Source: Stella humosa (GTDB lineage: Bacteria > Pseudomonadota > Alphaproteobacteria > ATCC43930 > Allostellaceae). Taken from it: a stretch of 64,000 bases of DNA. This document shows, one piece after another, positions 1 through 10,414 of this stretch. Location: positions 4,508,001-4,572,000 of the forward strand of contig NZ_AP019700.1 in NCBI RefSeq assembly GCF_006738645.1, in the 5' to 3' direction. The notes below the pieces were generated by a model that searched no databases, was not told the origin of the DNA, and saw nothing but the letters and a program-made list of their open reading frames with translations. Positions within the stretch are counted from its first letter, which is position 1, and every line of letters begins with the position of its first letter. The position numbers and the translations under genes are program-made.

Positions 1-1
1 C

Positions 2-2131
<2,130 letters not shown>

Positions 2132-2138
2132 CGGAAAC

Positions 2139-2164
2139 GGCAGCCCAAGGAACCCTGGACTGCC
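2139..2164. terminator. weak hairpin between convergent ligA and aminopeptidase
   Basis: Imperfect inverted repeat (10 of 12 arm positions pair, starting GGCAG and ending CTGCC) in the 53-base gap between two convergent genes. There is no clear T-tract on either strand, so factor-independent termination is only a suggestion from position. Confidence 0.3.
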
Positions 2165-2184
2165 GCCCGTGCGTGCTTCGACTG

Positions 2185-4056
2185 CTAGGCGCTACCTGCC
2201 AGCGGCCGGGTGACGGCATCCAGCCAACGGCCCGTTTCGCCATCGACCAGCGGGCCGATCTCGGCGCGAACGCGGGCATGGTAGGCATCGAGCCAGCCGC
2301 GCTCGGCCGGTGTCAGCAGGTCGAGGTCGACCAGATCGCGGTCGATGGGGGCCAGCGTCAGCGTCTCGAAGCCCAGCATCGGCCGCTCGGCGCCCGGCAG
2401 CACCACCGGCACCACGGTCACCAGGTTCTCGATCCGGATGCCGAAGGCGCCGGTCTTGTAGTAGCCGGGCTCGTTGGAGACGACCATGCCCGGGCGCAGC
2501 GCCACGGTGGAGCCGGCCTTGGATATCCGGTGCGGCCCTTCATGCACCGACAGGTAGCTGCCGACGCCGTGGCCGGTGCCATGGTCGAAATCGACGCCCA
2601 CCTGCCACAGGGCCTGGCGCGCCAGCACGTCGATCTGGGCGCCGGTGGTGCCGCGCGGGAAGACGGCGGTCGCGATCGCGATGTGGCCCTTCAGCACGCG
2701 GGTGAAGCGGTCGCGCATCTCGGCCGTCGGCTGGCCGACGGCGATGGTGCGGGTAACGTCGGTGGTGGCATCCGGATACTGCCCGCCCGAATCGACCAGG
2801 TAGAGTTCCCCCCGCCCCAGCTTGCGGTTGCTGCGCGGCGACGCGCGGTAGTGGACGATCGCCCCGTTCGGCCCGGAGCCGGAGATCGTGGGAAAGCTGG
2901 CATCGCGATAGAGCGCGCTCTCGGCCCGCAGCGCGCGCAGCCGCTCCACCGCGTCCAGTTCGTCGATCCCGTGGCCGGCATTGGTGGCGAGCCAGGCGAG
3001 GAAGCGCACCAGCGCGATGGCGTCGCGGCGATGGGCGGCCCGGAAGCCCGCGATCTCGACCGGGTTCTTGCAGGCCTTGGGCAGCATGCAGGGATCGTCG
3101 CCCGAAATGGCCGTGCCGCCGGCCGCCGCGATGCGGTCGAAGACCCAGGACGGCGCCGATGCCGGGTCGGCCAGGACCCGGCCGCCGCCGCGGACCAAGG
3201 CATCCAGCGCCGGGCCGAAGCCGGCCGGCGGTGCCACGCGCACGCCATTGCCGAGATGGGCCGCCATCTCCGGACCCAGCTTGCGCTCGTCGACGAACCA
3301 GTCGACCTGGCCGTCGCGATGCAGCACGGCGAAGGACAGCACGAAGGGCGTGCAGGGCACGTCGCCACCCCGGACATTCAGCAACCAGGCAATGGAATCG
3401 GGCGCCGACAGCACGACGGCATCGGCGCGCGTGCCCGCCAGAAGGTCGGCGATGCGCAGCCGCTTGGCCGCCGCCGTCTCGCCGGCATGGACCAGCGGGT
3501 GGGGATGGGCCAGTGCGGCCGGCGGCCCCGGCTGGTCGACCCACACCGCATCGAGCGGATTGCCGTCGACCGCGACCAGGGTGCCGCCCGCCGCCTCGAC
3601 CGCCGTCTTCAGCCGCGCCACCTGGGCCGGGGTATGGAGCCAGGCGTCGTAGCCGACGCGCTCGCCCGGCTGGAGAAGCTGGGCCAGCCAGTCGCCCACC
3701 GGCTCGTCGGCGACGTGGCGGGGGGCCAGCAGGTCGGCCGGCACCTCGTCGCGCACCTGCAGCGTGTAGCGCCCGTCGACGAAGATGGCCGCCGCCGACC
3801 GCAGCACCACCGCCATGCCGGCCGAGCCGGTGAAGCCCGTCAGCCAGGTCAGCCGCTGGGCCCGCGGCGGCAGGTACTCGCCCTGGTGCTCGTCGGCCAG
3901 CGGCACGACGAAGCCGGCCAGCCCGCGCGCGGCCAACTCGGCCCGCAGCAGTTCCAGCCGTGCCGCGACGACCGCCGCCGACCCGGGGGCGACGGGGGCA
4001 ACCGGCGCGGGATCGCCCGCGGGGCGGCCGGCTGGGGTCGAAACCTGATCCTGCAT
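2185..4056 (-). CDS. Xaa-Pro aminopeptidase, M24B family
   Basis: Predicted cytosolic metallopeptidase that removes the N-terminal residue from peptides with proline in second position. An N-terminal creatinase-like domain precedes the pita-bread catalytic domain. The five metal ligands fall where expected: D422 in LVDSGG and the Asp about 11 residues later in TTDVT, His in GHGVGSYLS (about residue 500), Glu in NEPGYY and Glu in RIEN. The start was set at the ATG giving MQDQVSTP, making 623 residues, close to the usual 600. A longer in-frame version would add 63 low-complexity residues. The gene converges on ligA. Confidence 0.93.
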   Translation of the reverse strand: MQDQVSTPAGRPAGDPAPVAPVAPGSAAVVAARLELLRAELAARGLAGFVVPLADEHQGEYLPPRAQRLTWLTGFTGSAGMAVVLRSAAAIFVDGRYTLQVRDEVPADLLAPRHVADEPVGDWLAQLLQPGERVGYDAWLHTPAQVARLKTAVEAAGGTLVAVDGNPLDAVWVDQPGPPAALAHPHPLVHAGETAAAKRLRIADLLAGTRADAVVLSAPDSIAWLLNVRGGDVPCTPFVLSFAVLHRDGQVDWFVDERKLGPEMAAHLGNGVRVAPPAGFGPALDALVRGGGRVLADPASAPSWVFDRIAAAGGTAISGDDPCMLPKACKNPVEIAGFRAAHRRDAIALVRFLAWLATNAGHGIDELDAVERLRALRAESALYRDASFPTISGSGPNGAIVHYRASPRSNRKLGRGELYLVDSGGQYPDATTDVTRTIAVGQPTAEMRDRFTRVLKGHIAIATAVFPRGTTGAQIDVLARQALWQVGVDFDHGTGHGVGSYLSVHEGPHRISKAGSTVALRPGMVVSNEPGYYKTGAFGIRIENLVTVVPVVLPGAERPMLGFETLTLAPIDRDLVDLDLLTPAERGWLDAYHARVRAEIGPLVDGETGRWLDAVTRPLAGSA

Positions 4057-4131
4057 CGCTGAACTCCGAAACGCGCCGGGGGTGCCTTCGAACCTAGGGG
4101 GCGCCCCGCCGCGACACAAGGCTTGCGCCAA

Positions 4132-4150
4132 CTGCATTGCTGCAATGCAG
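4132..4150. promoter_or_regulatory. perfect inverted repeat, candidate operator
   Basis: CTGCATTG-CTG-CAATGCAG, a perfect 8-base inverted repeat with a 3-base centre. It lies between the start of the minus-strand aminopeptidase and the plus-strand DUF1127 gene, about 85 bases from each. The position suits a regulator site serving either promoter. No matching regulator gene is nearby and no convincing -35/-10 pair was found. Confidence 0.4.
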
Positions 4151-4235
4151 CATATGAGATGGTTAACCCGACAGGATCGCTTACCTTTATCAGCATCAGG
4201 ACGGGGACAATGGCCCCGCCAGACAGGAGGTAGCG

Positions 4236-4583
4236 ATGAACACAATGATGTCTATTCAGGAGGTTGAGGCTAAGGCCCGGCAGATGCGGGCGGAAGCCTT
4301 CGGTCGGACGCTGTCGGGGATCGCCCGGCTGACGCTTGCTGCACCGCGGAAGATCGGCAAGCTGCTGGGCGCCTGGTCGGTCCAGCGCCGCGCCTACAAC
4401 GAGCTGATGTCGCTCGATGATCGCCAGCTTCGCGACATGGGCCTGGCCCGCAGCGAGATCCCGGCCGTTGTCGCCGGCACCTTCGCCCCCGACTCGTTCC
4501 GCGTCGAGCCCGCCGCCGGTTCCACCGCGCAGGGTGCCAACGCCAACGAGCTGAAGCAGGCCGACCTGCGCCGCGTCGCCTGA
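4236..4583 (+). CDS. DUF1127 domain-containing small protein
   Basis: Small protein of 115 residues with a C-terminal DUF1127 segment at about residues 50-80 (WSVQRRAYNELMSLDDRQL, then RDMGLARSEI). This is the usual pattern of an arginine-rich helix, 'LDDRQLRDMG', then 'R-S-E-I'. Short DUF1127 proteins in alphaproteobacteria have been linked to phosphate, nitrogen and RNA metabolism. This one is longer, with an extra lysine/arginine-rich N-terminus and a polar C-terminal tail. A near-perfect AGGAGG ribosome-binding site lies 5 bases before the ATG, suggesting strong translation. The cellular role here is unknown. Confidence 0.85.
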   Translation: MNTMMSIQEVEAKARQMRAEAFGRTLSGIARLTLAAPRKIGKLLGAWSVQRRAYNELMSLDDRQLRDMGLARSEIPAVVAGTFAPDSFRVEPAAGSTAQGANANELKQADLRRVA

Positions 4584-4597
4584 GCCGATCGGCCCAT

Positions 4598-4810
4598 ATG
4601 CAGACGCGCTACGCGCCCAACCGTCTCGCCAGGACCTGGCTGACGGTGCTCGATACGCTGTTCTGGTTGCCTTCGCGCCTTCTGGCGCTGGCAACCGGAG
4701 CGGCGGGTCGGGAGGCCTATACGACCGGCACGGTTCGGCCGGCCAACGACAACATGGCCATCCTGGCCGCCAACGCCGCCAACTCCAACATTCCCCGCCG
4801 CCTCGCCTGA
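4598..4810 (+). CDS. small hypothetical protein
   Basis: A 70-residue reading frame 14 bases after the DUF1127 gene and on the same strand, so probably co-transcribed. The N-terminal half is amphipathic with a hydrophobic stretch at about residues 17-35 (LTVLDTLFWLPSRLLALAT). The C-terminal half is rich in Ala and Asn (ANDNMAILAANAANSN). No family was recognised and there is no strong ribosome-binding site, so its reality rests on context, size and the lack of a better frame. Confidence 0.5.
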   Translation: MQTRYAPNRLARTWLTVLDTLFWLPSRLLALATGAAGREAYTTGTVRPANDNMAILAANAANSNIPRRLA

Positions 4811-4833
4811 CCGGCCCCCTTCGCGGAGGGCAG

Positions 4834-4850
4834 CGCCGGCCAGGCCGGCG
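4834..4850. terminator. GC-rich hairpin between convergent genes
   Basis: CGCCGGCC-A-GGCCGGCG, a perfect GC-rich inverted repeat in the 50-base gap between the plus-strand small protein and minus-strand prmA. Position suggests a bidirectional transcription barrier. There is no T-tract on either side, so an intrinsic terminator is unproven. Confidence 0.35.
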
Positions 4851-4860
4851 GGGACGACGT

Positions 4861-5730
4861 CTACTTGCGCAGTACCAGCGTGTGCCAGCCACCGATGGGA
4901 ATGCGCCGCTCCAGCCGCAGCCCCTGGCGCCGATAGGCGCTCAACACCTGGCGTTCCTGCCAGTGCAGCAGGCCGGAGAGCACCACCACCCCATTGGACG
5001 ACAATACCCGGCTGATCGGCCGCGCCATGCGCGCCAGCGGCCGGGCCAGGATGTTGGCGAAGACCAGGTCATGGTTGCGCCGCCCGCGCCAGCCCGATGG
5101 CGACAGCCCGTCGGCCACGTCCACCCGCACCAGCGACGACACCCCGTTCAGGTGGGTATTGACCCGCGCCACCCGGACCGACTCGCGGTCGAGGTCGGTC
5201 GCGGCCACCGGCACGCGCCACACCTTGGCCGCCCCCATCGCCAGCACGCCCGTGCCGGTGCCGACATCGAGCGGCCGGCGCCGGCGGCCGCGCGCCGCCA
5301 GCCGGTCGAGCGCCAGCAGGCAGCCGCGCGTCGTCGCATGCTCGCCAGAGCCGAAGGCGGTGGCGGCATCGACCATCAGCGACACCGTGCCGGGCGGCCC
5401 CGGCGGCAGGTGCGAGCCGTGCAGGTGAAAGCGGCCGACGCGGATGGCGGGGAAGGATTCGCGCAGCCGCGACATCCAGTCGACATCGGCCTCGCGCGAG
5501 ATCTGCGGCGCCGGCAGGGTCTCGCCGGACGCCAGCGCGGCCAGGGCCAGCACCGCGTCGAGCGTGCCACGGTCGGGCATCTCCTCGGCATGCAGCACCA
5601 GGCGCCAGTCGCCGCCGGGCGTCAGCTCGAAGGCCGACAGGGCCTCGCCCAGCGGTTCCATCGCGCGGGCCACCGGTTCGGCGGCCGCCGCCGGCACGAC
5701 CAGTTCAACCCGCCAGGCGGTCTGCGGCAT
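4861..5730 (-). CDS. prmA: ribosomal protein L11 methyltransferase PrmA
   Basis: SAM-dependent enzyme that methylates lysine and N-terminal amines of ribosomal protein L11. The 289-residue length is typical. The hallmark segment FGSGEHATT is at 126-134, the SAM-binding motif DVGTGTGVLA at 155-164, and the post-motif FANILARPL appears further on. The first 26 bases overlap the end of pcp, so translation of the two is probably coupled. Last gene of the apparent phosphotransferase-uvrD-pcp-prmA transcription unit. Confidence 0.93.
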   Translation of the reverse strand: MPQTAWRVELVVPAAAAEPVARAMEPLGEALSAFELTPGGDWRLVLHAEEMPDRGTLDAVLALAALASGETLPAPQISREADVDWMSRLRESFPAIRVGRFHLHGSHLPPGPPGTVSLMVDAATAFGSGEHATTRGCLLALDRLAARGRRRRPLDVGTGTGVLAMGAAKVWRVPVAATDLDRESVRVARVNTHLNGVSSLVRVDVADGLSPSGWRGRRNHDLVFANILARPLARMARPISRVLSSNGVVVLSGLLHWQERQVLSAYRRQGLRLERRIPIGGWHTLVLRK

Positions 5731-6334
5731 GGAATTCTCCGATCGCGCTGGCGAGGGTCTGGATGATGATGCGGGCCGCCCGGCACTGCGCCTCGGCCGC
5801 CAGGGCGCCCGCTTCCGGGGGCAGCGGCGGCAGATGGACGAAGCCGGCCGGGATCGTGCTGCCGATCGCCGTCAGGCGGTGGCGCGCGACATAGAAGAAG
5901 TGGTTGCAGAGAAAACCGCCGGCATGGTTCGACTGGCGCACCGGCAGGCCGGCATCGGCGAGCGCCGCCTCCATCGCCGCCAGCGGCAGGGTCGAGCGAT
6001 AGGCGGCCGGGCCATCGGGATCGATCGGGATGCCGCGGCGATAGGCACCCGCATTGTCGGCCGTGGCCGTGTCGTCGATGTTGACGGCGAAGCGCTCCAG
6101 GTTGATCGCGTCGCGGCCGCGCGCCAGGCCGAAACAGACGACGGCCGCCGGACGGATCTCGTCGATCGCCGCCAGCAGCTCGCGGCCGGCCGTGTCCCAC
6201 ACCACGTCGATCAGGCGCGTCGCGAGCGCGACCCCGGGCACGCCCGCGGCCGCCAGATGCTCGACCACGATCGCCGACGGGTTGTCGGCCAGCCCGGCGA
6301 AGGGCGTGAAGCCGGTGACCAGGATCGGTCTCAT
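5705..6334 (-). CDS. pcp: pyroglutamyl-peptidase I
   Basis: Cytosolic cysteine peptidase (family C15) that removes N-terminal pyroglutamate from peptides. At 209 residues it matches the family. The catalytic triad is visible: E80 in INLERF, C143 in GGFLCNHFFY and H167 in GFVHLP. The N-terminal GFTPFAG loop is also typical. It starts 13 bases downstream of uvrD and overlaps prmA at its 3' end. Confidence 0.93.
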   Translation of the reverse strand: MRPILVTGFTPFAGLADNPSAIVVEHLAAAGVPGVALATRLIDVVWDTAGRELLAAIDEIRPAAVVCFGLARGRDAINLERFAVNIDDTATADNAGAYRRGIPIDPDGPAAYRSTLPLAAMEAALADAGLPVRQSNHAGGFLCNHFFYVARHRLTAIGSTIPAGFVHLPPLPPEAGALAAEAQCRAARIIIQTLASAIGEFHAADRLAG

Positions 6335-6347
6335 GCGAGTGCCCTTG

Positions 6348-8645
6348 TCATGCCTGGCCGGCCTGCTCGGCCGGCTGCACGAAGCTGTGGATCACGCTCT
6401 TCTCCCCTGCCTTGTCGAAGCGGATCGACAGCTTGTCGCCGTCGACCGCAGTCACGTCGCCATAGCCGAACTTGGCATGGAACACCCGGTCGCCGCGCTG
6501 GAACGGCACCTTGGGTGCCGCCCGCGGCGCCACCGTGCGCGACTTGCCTTCCAGCACCATCGGCGGCGGGCGCGACGGCGTCGGCGCCACGTCGCCGCGC
6601 GGCTGGCTGGCAGCATAGCTCCAGCGCGGCTCGGCCGCACCGCCGGCGCCGAAGCCCGTCTGGAACCCGCCCGAGCCGTAGAGCCCCTGGTCGGCCGTCA
6701 GCTCCACCATGTCCTTGGGCAGCTCGTCGACGAAGCGGGACGGGATGGCGGCCGTCCACTGGTTGTAGATGCGCCGGTTGGCGGCGAACGAGACATAGGC
6801 GCGCCGCCTGGCCCGCGTCAGCCCGACATAGGCCAGCCGCCGCTCCTCCTCCAGCCCGGCCGTGCCCTTCTCGTCCAGGGCGCGCGGGTGGGGGAACAGC
6901 CCCTCCTCCCAGCCCGGCAGGAAGACGCAGTCGAACTCCAGCCCCTTGGCGGCGTGCAGCGTCATCAGCGTCACCATCTCGCCGCCGCTGGCGTCGGCAT
7001 TCTCCATCACCAGCGACACATGCTCGAGGAACCCGGCCAGGTTCTCGAACTCGGCCATGGCGACCACGAGTTCCTTCAGGTTCTCCAGCCGGCCGGGCGC
7101 GTCGGGCGAGCGGTCGGCCTGCCACATGCGGGTATAGCCGGACTCGTCCAGCACCGTGCGGGCGACGTCGGTATGGGGCTGGTCGGCCGCCATCCGGCGC
7201 CAGCGGTCGAGATCGTCCAGGAAGAGGCCCAGCGCCTTGCGCGCGGCCGGCTTCAGTTCGCCGGTCGCCCCATCGGCGACCAGGCCGGAGGCCGCGGCCG
7301 TCATCGAGGCGCCCTGGCCGCGGGCGCGCTGGTGAACGGCGCGCAGGGCCACGTCGCCCAGGCCGCGGCGCGGCAGGTTGACGATGCGCTCGAACGCCAG
7401 GTCGTCGTCGGGCTGGTGGACCAGGCGCAGATAGGCCAGCGCGTCGCGGATCTCCTGGCGCTCGTAGAAGCGCGGGCCGCCGAAGACGCGGTAGGCCACG
7501 CCCAGCTTCAGCAGGCGCTCCTCGAACTCGCGGGTCTGGAAGCCGGCGCGGACCAGGATCGCCATCTGCGACAGGCCGGTGCCGTCACGCTGGCGGGCCT
7601 CGATCTCCTCGCCCACCCAGCGCGCCTCGGCCTCGCCGTCCCACAATCCGTGGATGCGCACCCGCTCGCCGCCGCTGGACTCCGTCCACAAGGTCTTGCC
7701 CAGCCGGCCCGCATTCTTGGCAATCAGGCCGGACGCGGCGGCCAGGATGGGCGCGGTCGAGCGGTAGTTCTGCTCCAGCCGGACGATGCTGGCGCCGGGA
7801 AAGTCCGCCTCGAAGCGCAGGATGTTGCCGATCTCCGCACCACGCCAGCCATAGATGCTCTGGTCGTCGTCGCCGACGCAGCACAGATTGCGATGCTCCT
7901 GCGCCAGCAGGCGCAGCCACAGGTACTGGGCGACGTTGGTGTCCTGGTACTCGTCCACCAGCAGGTACTTGAAGCGGCGGTGGTACTCGGCCAGCACCTC
8001 GGGCCGGGTCAGGAACAGGGTCAGGTTGTGCAGCAGCAGGTCGCCGAAATCGACCGCGTTCACGGTGCGCAGGCGCTCCTGGTACTGCTCGTAGATGCGC
8101 AGCAGCTTGCCGCCCGCGACCTCGCCCACCGCCTCGTCGCCCGGCACCTGGGCCGGGGTAAGGCCGCGGTCCTTCCAGCGCTCGATGGCGCCCAGCACGG
8201 TGCGCGGAGGCCAGCGCTTGTCGTCGATGCCCTCGGCCTGGAGCAACTGCTTCACCAGGCGAAGCTGGTCGTCGGTATCGAGGATGGTGAAGTTCTGCTT
8301 CAGCCCGACCAGTTCGGCGTGGCGGCGCAGGATGCGGGCGGCGACCGAATGGAAGGTGCCGAGCCACAGCCCCTCGACCGCGTCGCCGATCATGTGGCCG
8401 ACGCGCTCGCGCATCTCCCGCGCGGCCTTGTTGGTGAAGGTGACGGCCAGGATCTGGCTGGGCCAGGCCCGCCTCGTCAGCAGGATGTAGGACAGGCGCG
8501 CCGTCAGCACCCGCGTCTTGCCGGTCCCGGCGCCGGCCAGCACCAGCACCGGGCCGTCCACCGTCTCCACCGCCGCGCGCTGCGCGGGGTTGAGGTTGGC
8601 GAGCCAGGGCGGGCCTGCGGTGGGAACTGCGGGGGATTCAGGCAT
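6348..8645 (-). CDS. uvrD: UvrD/PcrA-type DNA helicase
   Basis: Superfamily 1A 3'-5' DNA helicase acting in excision repair, mismatch repair and removal of stalled complexes. Walker A AGAGTGKT is at 37-44, Walker B appears as VDEYQDTN, and motif III as DDDQSIYGWRGAE. Downstream motifs TLHAAKGLEF and VGLTRAR are also present. At 765 residues it is of full length. The C-terminal segment includes a Tudor-like tail (GDRVFHAKFGYGDV) seen in PcrA/UvrD proteins that contact RNA polymerase. It starts 30 bases after the phosphotransferase gene. Confidence 0.95.
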   Translation of the reverse strand: MPESPAVPTAGPPWLANLNPAQRAAVETVDGPVLVLAGAGTGKTRVLTARLSYILLTRRAWPSQILAVTFTNKAAREMRERVGHMIGDAVEGLWLGTFHSVAARILRRHAELVGLKQNFTILDTDDQLRLVKQLLQAEGIDDKRWPPRTVLGAIERWKDRGLTPAQVPGDEAVGEVAGGKLLRIYEQYQERLRTVNAVDFGDLLLHNLTLFLTRPEVLAEYHRRFKYLLVDEYQDTNVAQYLWLRLLAQEHRNLCCVGDDDQSIYGWRGAEIGNILRFEADFPGASIVRLEQNYRSTAPILAAASGLIAKNAGRLGKTLWTESSGGERVRIHGLWDGEAEARWVGEEIEARQRDGTGLSQMAILVRAGFQTREFEERLLKLGVAYRVFGGPRFYERQEIRDALAYLRLVHQPDDDLAFERIVNLPRRGLGDVALRAVHQRARGQGASMTAAASGLVADGATGELKPAARKALGLFLDDLDRWRRMAADQPHTDVARTVLDESGYTRMWQADRSPDAPGRLENLKELVVAMAEFENLAGFLEHVSLVMENADASGGEMVTLMTLHAAKGLEFDCVFLPGWEEGLFPHPRALDEKGTAGLEEERRLAYVGLTRARRRAYVSFAANRRIYNQWTAAIPSRFVDELPKDMVELTADQGLYGSGGFQTGFGAGGAAEPRWSYAASQPRGDVAPTPSRPPPMVLEGKSRTVAPRAAPKVPFQRGDRVFHAKFGYGDVTAVDGDKLSIRFDKAGEKSVIHSFVQPAEQAGQA

Positions 8646-8675
8646 GGGTCCTCGAATGGTATAGCACTGGCGCCG

Positions 8676-9719
8676 TCACGGCGCGGGCAGCGGATCGGGT
8701 CCCAGCCACTCCGCCCGCACCGCTTCCACCATGGCGTCGGTGAAGAATTGCCGGACGCGTCCGCGGATGTGGTCGGCCAGGCCCGCATCGAGGGCCGCCG
8801 CCGACCAGGCAGGGTCGTCGCGCGACAGCACCCACCAGCGGGCGAACCAGCTCATCGACCGCAGCCAGGTCAGCCGCCGCATCGGCCGCACCCAGGGCCG
8901 GAGCGCATTTCCCAGGTCGGCCGGCAGTTCAGCCAGCCAGGCCCGCTCGAAGGCCAGGATGTCGGCGGCGCCGACCGGGGTGGCATCGGGCGCGCTCCAC
9001 AGGACCGAGGTGGCCAGGGTGACGTGGGCGATGTCGATCGCGGGCGTGCCGTAGAGCGCCTTTTCGGCATCGACGAACATCGCCCGCCCGTCACCGGCGA
9101 TAAGGAAGTTGCCGGGATGGGTGTCGGTGCCGACCAGGGTGCGCGGCGCCGGGGGATGCGGCGGCGCAGCGACGAGCGCTGCCGCCCAGGCGCATTCCGC
9201 GTCCAGCGCCGCACGCACCGCCGCACTGGCGGGCGCCGCGGCGAAATGGACGGCCTGCCCCTGGATCACGGCCCAGGTGCCGGCGACCGGGTCGGTATGG
9301 TCGACCAGCGGGGCGCGCTCGGCCGGCACCGGCAGGCGATGGATGGCGGCCAGCGCCGTGGCGATGGCCGGCAGGTCGGCCGGCACGCGCGCCGGCCGGC
9401 CGGCAACGTCCTCCACCAGCAGGGCCCCCATCGGCAGGCCACAGCCCGGCTCGATCACGCCGGCCAGCCGGGGGGTGGCGCCGCTGGCCGCCAGCCGCCG
9501 GAAGCATTCCGCCTGGTAGAGCAGGTTGTCGCGGGCGGCCATCGCCATCTGGCTCACCCGCGGCACCCGGGCCAGCAGGCCCGTACCCAGGATGCGGACA
9601 TGGTCGTGCGCCACCCCGCCCGCCGCCAGCGGCGACAGCGCGTCCGGCGCCACCCCCGCCATGCCGGGCAGGCGGACGATGGCAGCGTGCAGGCGGTCGA
9701 GATCGACGATCAGCGGCAA
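8676..9719 (-). CDS. aminoglycoside-phosphotransferase-like kinase
   Basis: APH/choline-kinase fold protein of 347 residues with unknown substrate. The Brenner-type catalytic segment reads GTDTHPGNFL, so the catalytic Asp and the Asn five residues later are kept. The usual His two residues before the Asp is replaced by Gly. The second metal motif is FVDAEK followed by GTPAIDIAH. The frame starts with TTG; an internal ATG (residue 20) is possible, and neither has a clear ribosome-binding site. First gene of the minus-strand unit that includes uvrD. There is no sign of an antibiotic-resistance role. Confidence 0.78.
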   Translation of the reverse strand: MPLIVDLDRLHAAIVRLPGMAGVAPDALSPLAAGGVAHDHVRILGTGLLARVPRVSQMAMAARDNLLYQAECFRRLAASGATPRLAGVIEPGCGLPMGALLVEDVAGRPARVPADLPAIATALAAIHRLPVPAERAPLVDHTDPVAGTWAVIQGQAVHFAAAPASAAVRAALDAECAWAAALVAAPPHPPAPRTLVGTDTHPGNFLIAGDGRAMFVDAEKALYGTPAIDIAHVTLATSVLWSAPDATPVGAADILAFERAWLAELPADLGNALRPWVRPMRRLTWLRSMSWFARWWVLSRDDPAWSAAALDAGLADHIRGRVRQFFTDAMVEAVRAEWLGPDPLPAP

Positions 9720-9865
9720 GCGCGGCCCCGGCGAGGCAATGGGGGTGAAACGGGAACGGTTGGGATACCGGCTGCCGATGTATGGACGCGGGGCCGCGCT
9801 GGCAACCGAATTCGGCGCGGGCCGCCGGACGCGTCCAGGCCGATGGAGGGGTTAGAGAACGGCGG

Positions 9866-10414
9866 TCAGAGAACCTTGGCCGCCAGGTGCTCCTGCAGGC
9901 GGGGCATCAGCTCCACCAGGTTGCAGGGCCGGTGGCGATTGTCGAGCTGGGTGCGCAGGATGCCTTCCCAGGCATCGCGGCACGCCCCGGGCGACCCGGG
10001 CACGGCAAACAGGTAGGTGCCGCCGGCCACCCCGCCCGTCGCGCGCGACTGGATCGTCGACGTGCCGATCTTGGCATAGCTCAGCCAGCGAAAGAGCTCG
10101 CCGAAGCCGTCGATGCGCTTCTCGAACACCGCCTCGAACGCCTCCGGCGTCACGTCGCGGCCGGTGACGCCGGTGCCGCCGGTCGCCACCACGACGTCGA
10201 TCGCCGGATCGGCGATCCATTCGCGCAACTGGGCGATGATGGCGTCCTGCTCGTCCCGCACGATGCGGCGCACGGCGACATGGTGGCCGTCGCCCGCGGC
10301 CAGTTCGGCCAGCACGTTGCCGGACCGATCGTCGGCCGCCGTCCGCGTGTCGGAGACGGTCAGGATGGCTACATTGACCGCCAGGAACGGCCGCGTTTGG
10401 TCAATCTTCGACAC
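9866..10414 (-). CDS. moaB: molybdenum cofactor biosynthesis protein MoaB
   Basis: MogA/MoaB-fold protein of molybdopterin metabolism (adenylylation step in MogA-like members). Motifs TVSDTR (19-24) and TGGTGVTGRD (78-87) are the expected substrate loops. The start was placed at the GTG giving VSKIDQTRPF, because GAGGGAG lies 5 bases upstream and the resulting 182 residues fit the family; upstream starts would add about 26 non-conserved residues. The start overlaps the end of the transglycosylase gene by 14 bases, implying translational coupling to a gene unrelated in function. Confidence 0.9.
   Translation of the reverse strand: MSKIDQTRPFLAVNVAILTVSDTRTAADDRSGNVLAELAAGDGHHVAVRRIVRDEQDAIIAQLREWIADPAIDVVVATGGTGVTGRDVTPEAFEAVFEKRIDGFGELFRWLSYAKIGTSTIQSRATGGVAGGTYLFAVPGSPGACRDAWEGILRTQLDNRHRPCNLVELMPRLQEHLAAKVL

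Noticed and set aside
6054-10016. 1320-codon open frame on the plus strand
   Set aside because: Runs antisense to pcp, uvrD and the phosphotransferase, which have clear motifs; no domain can be seen in it.
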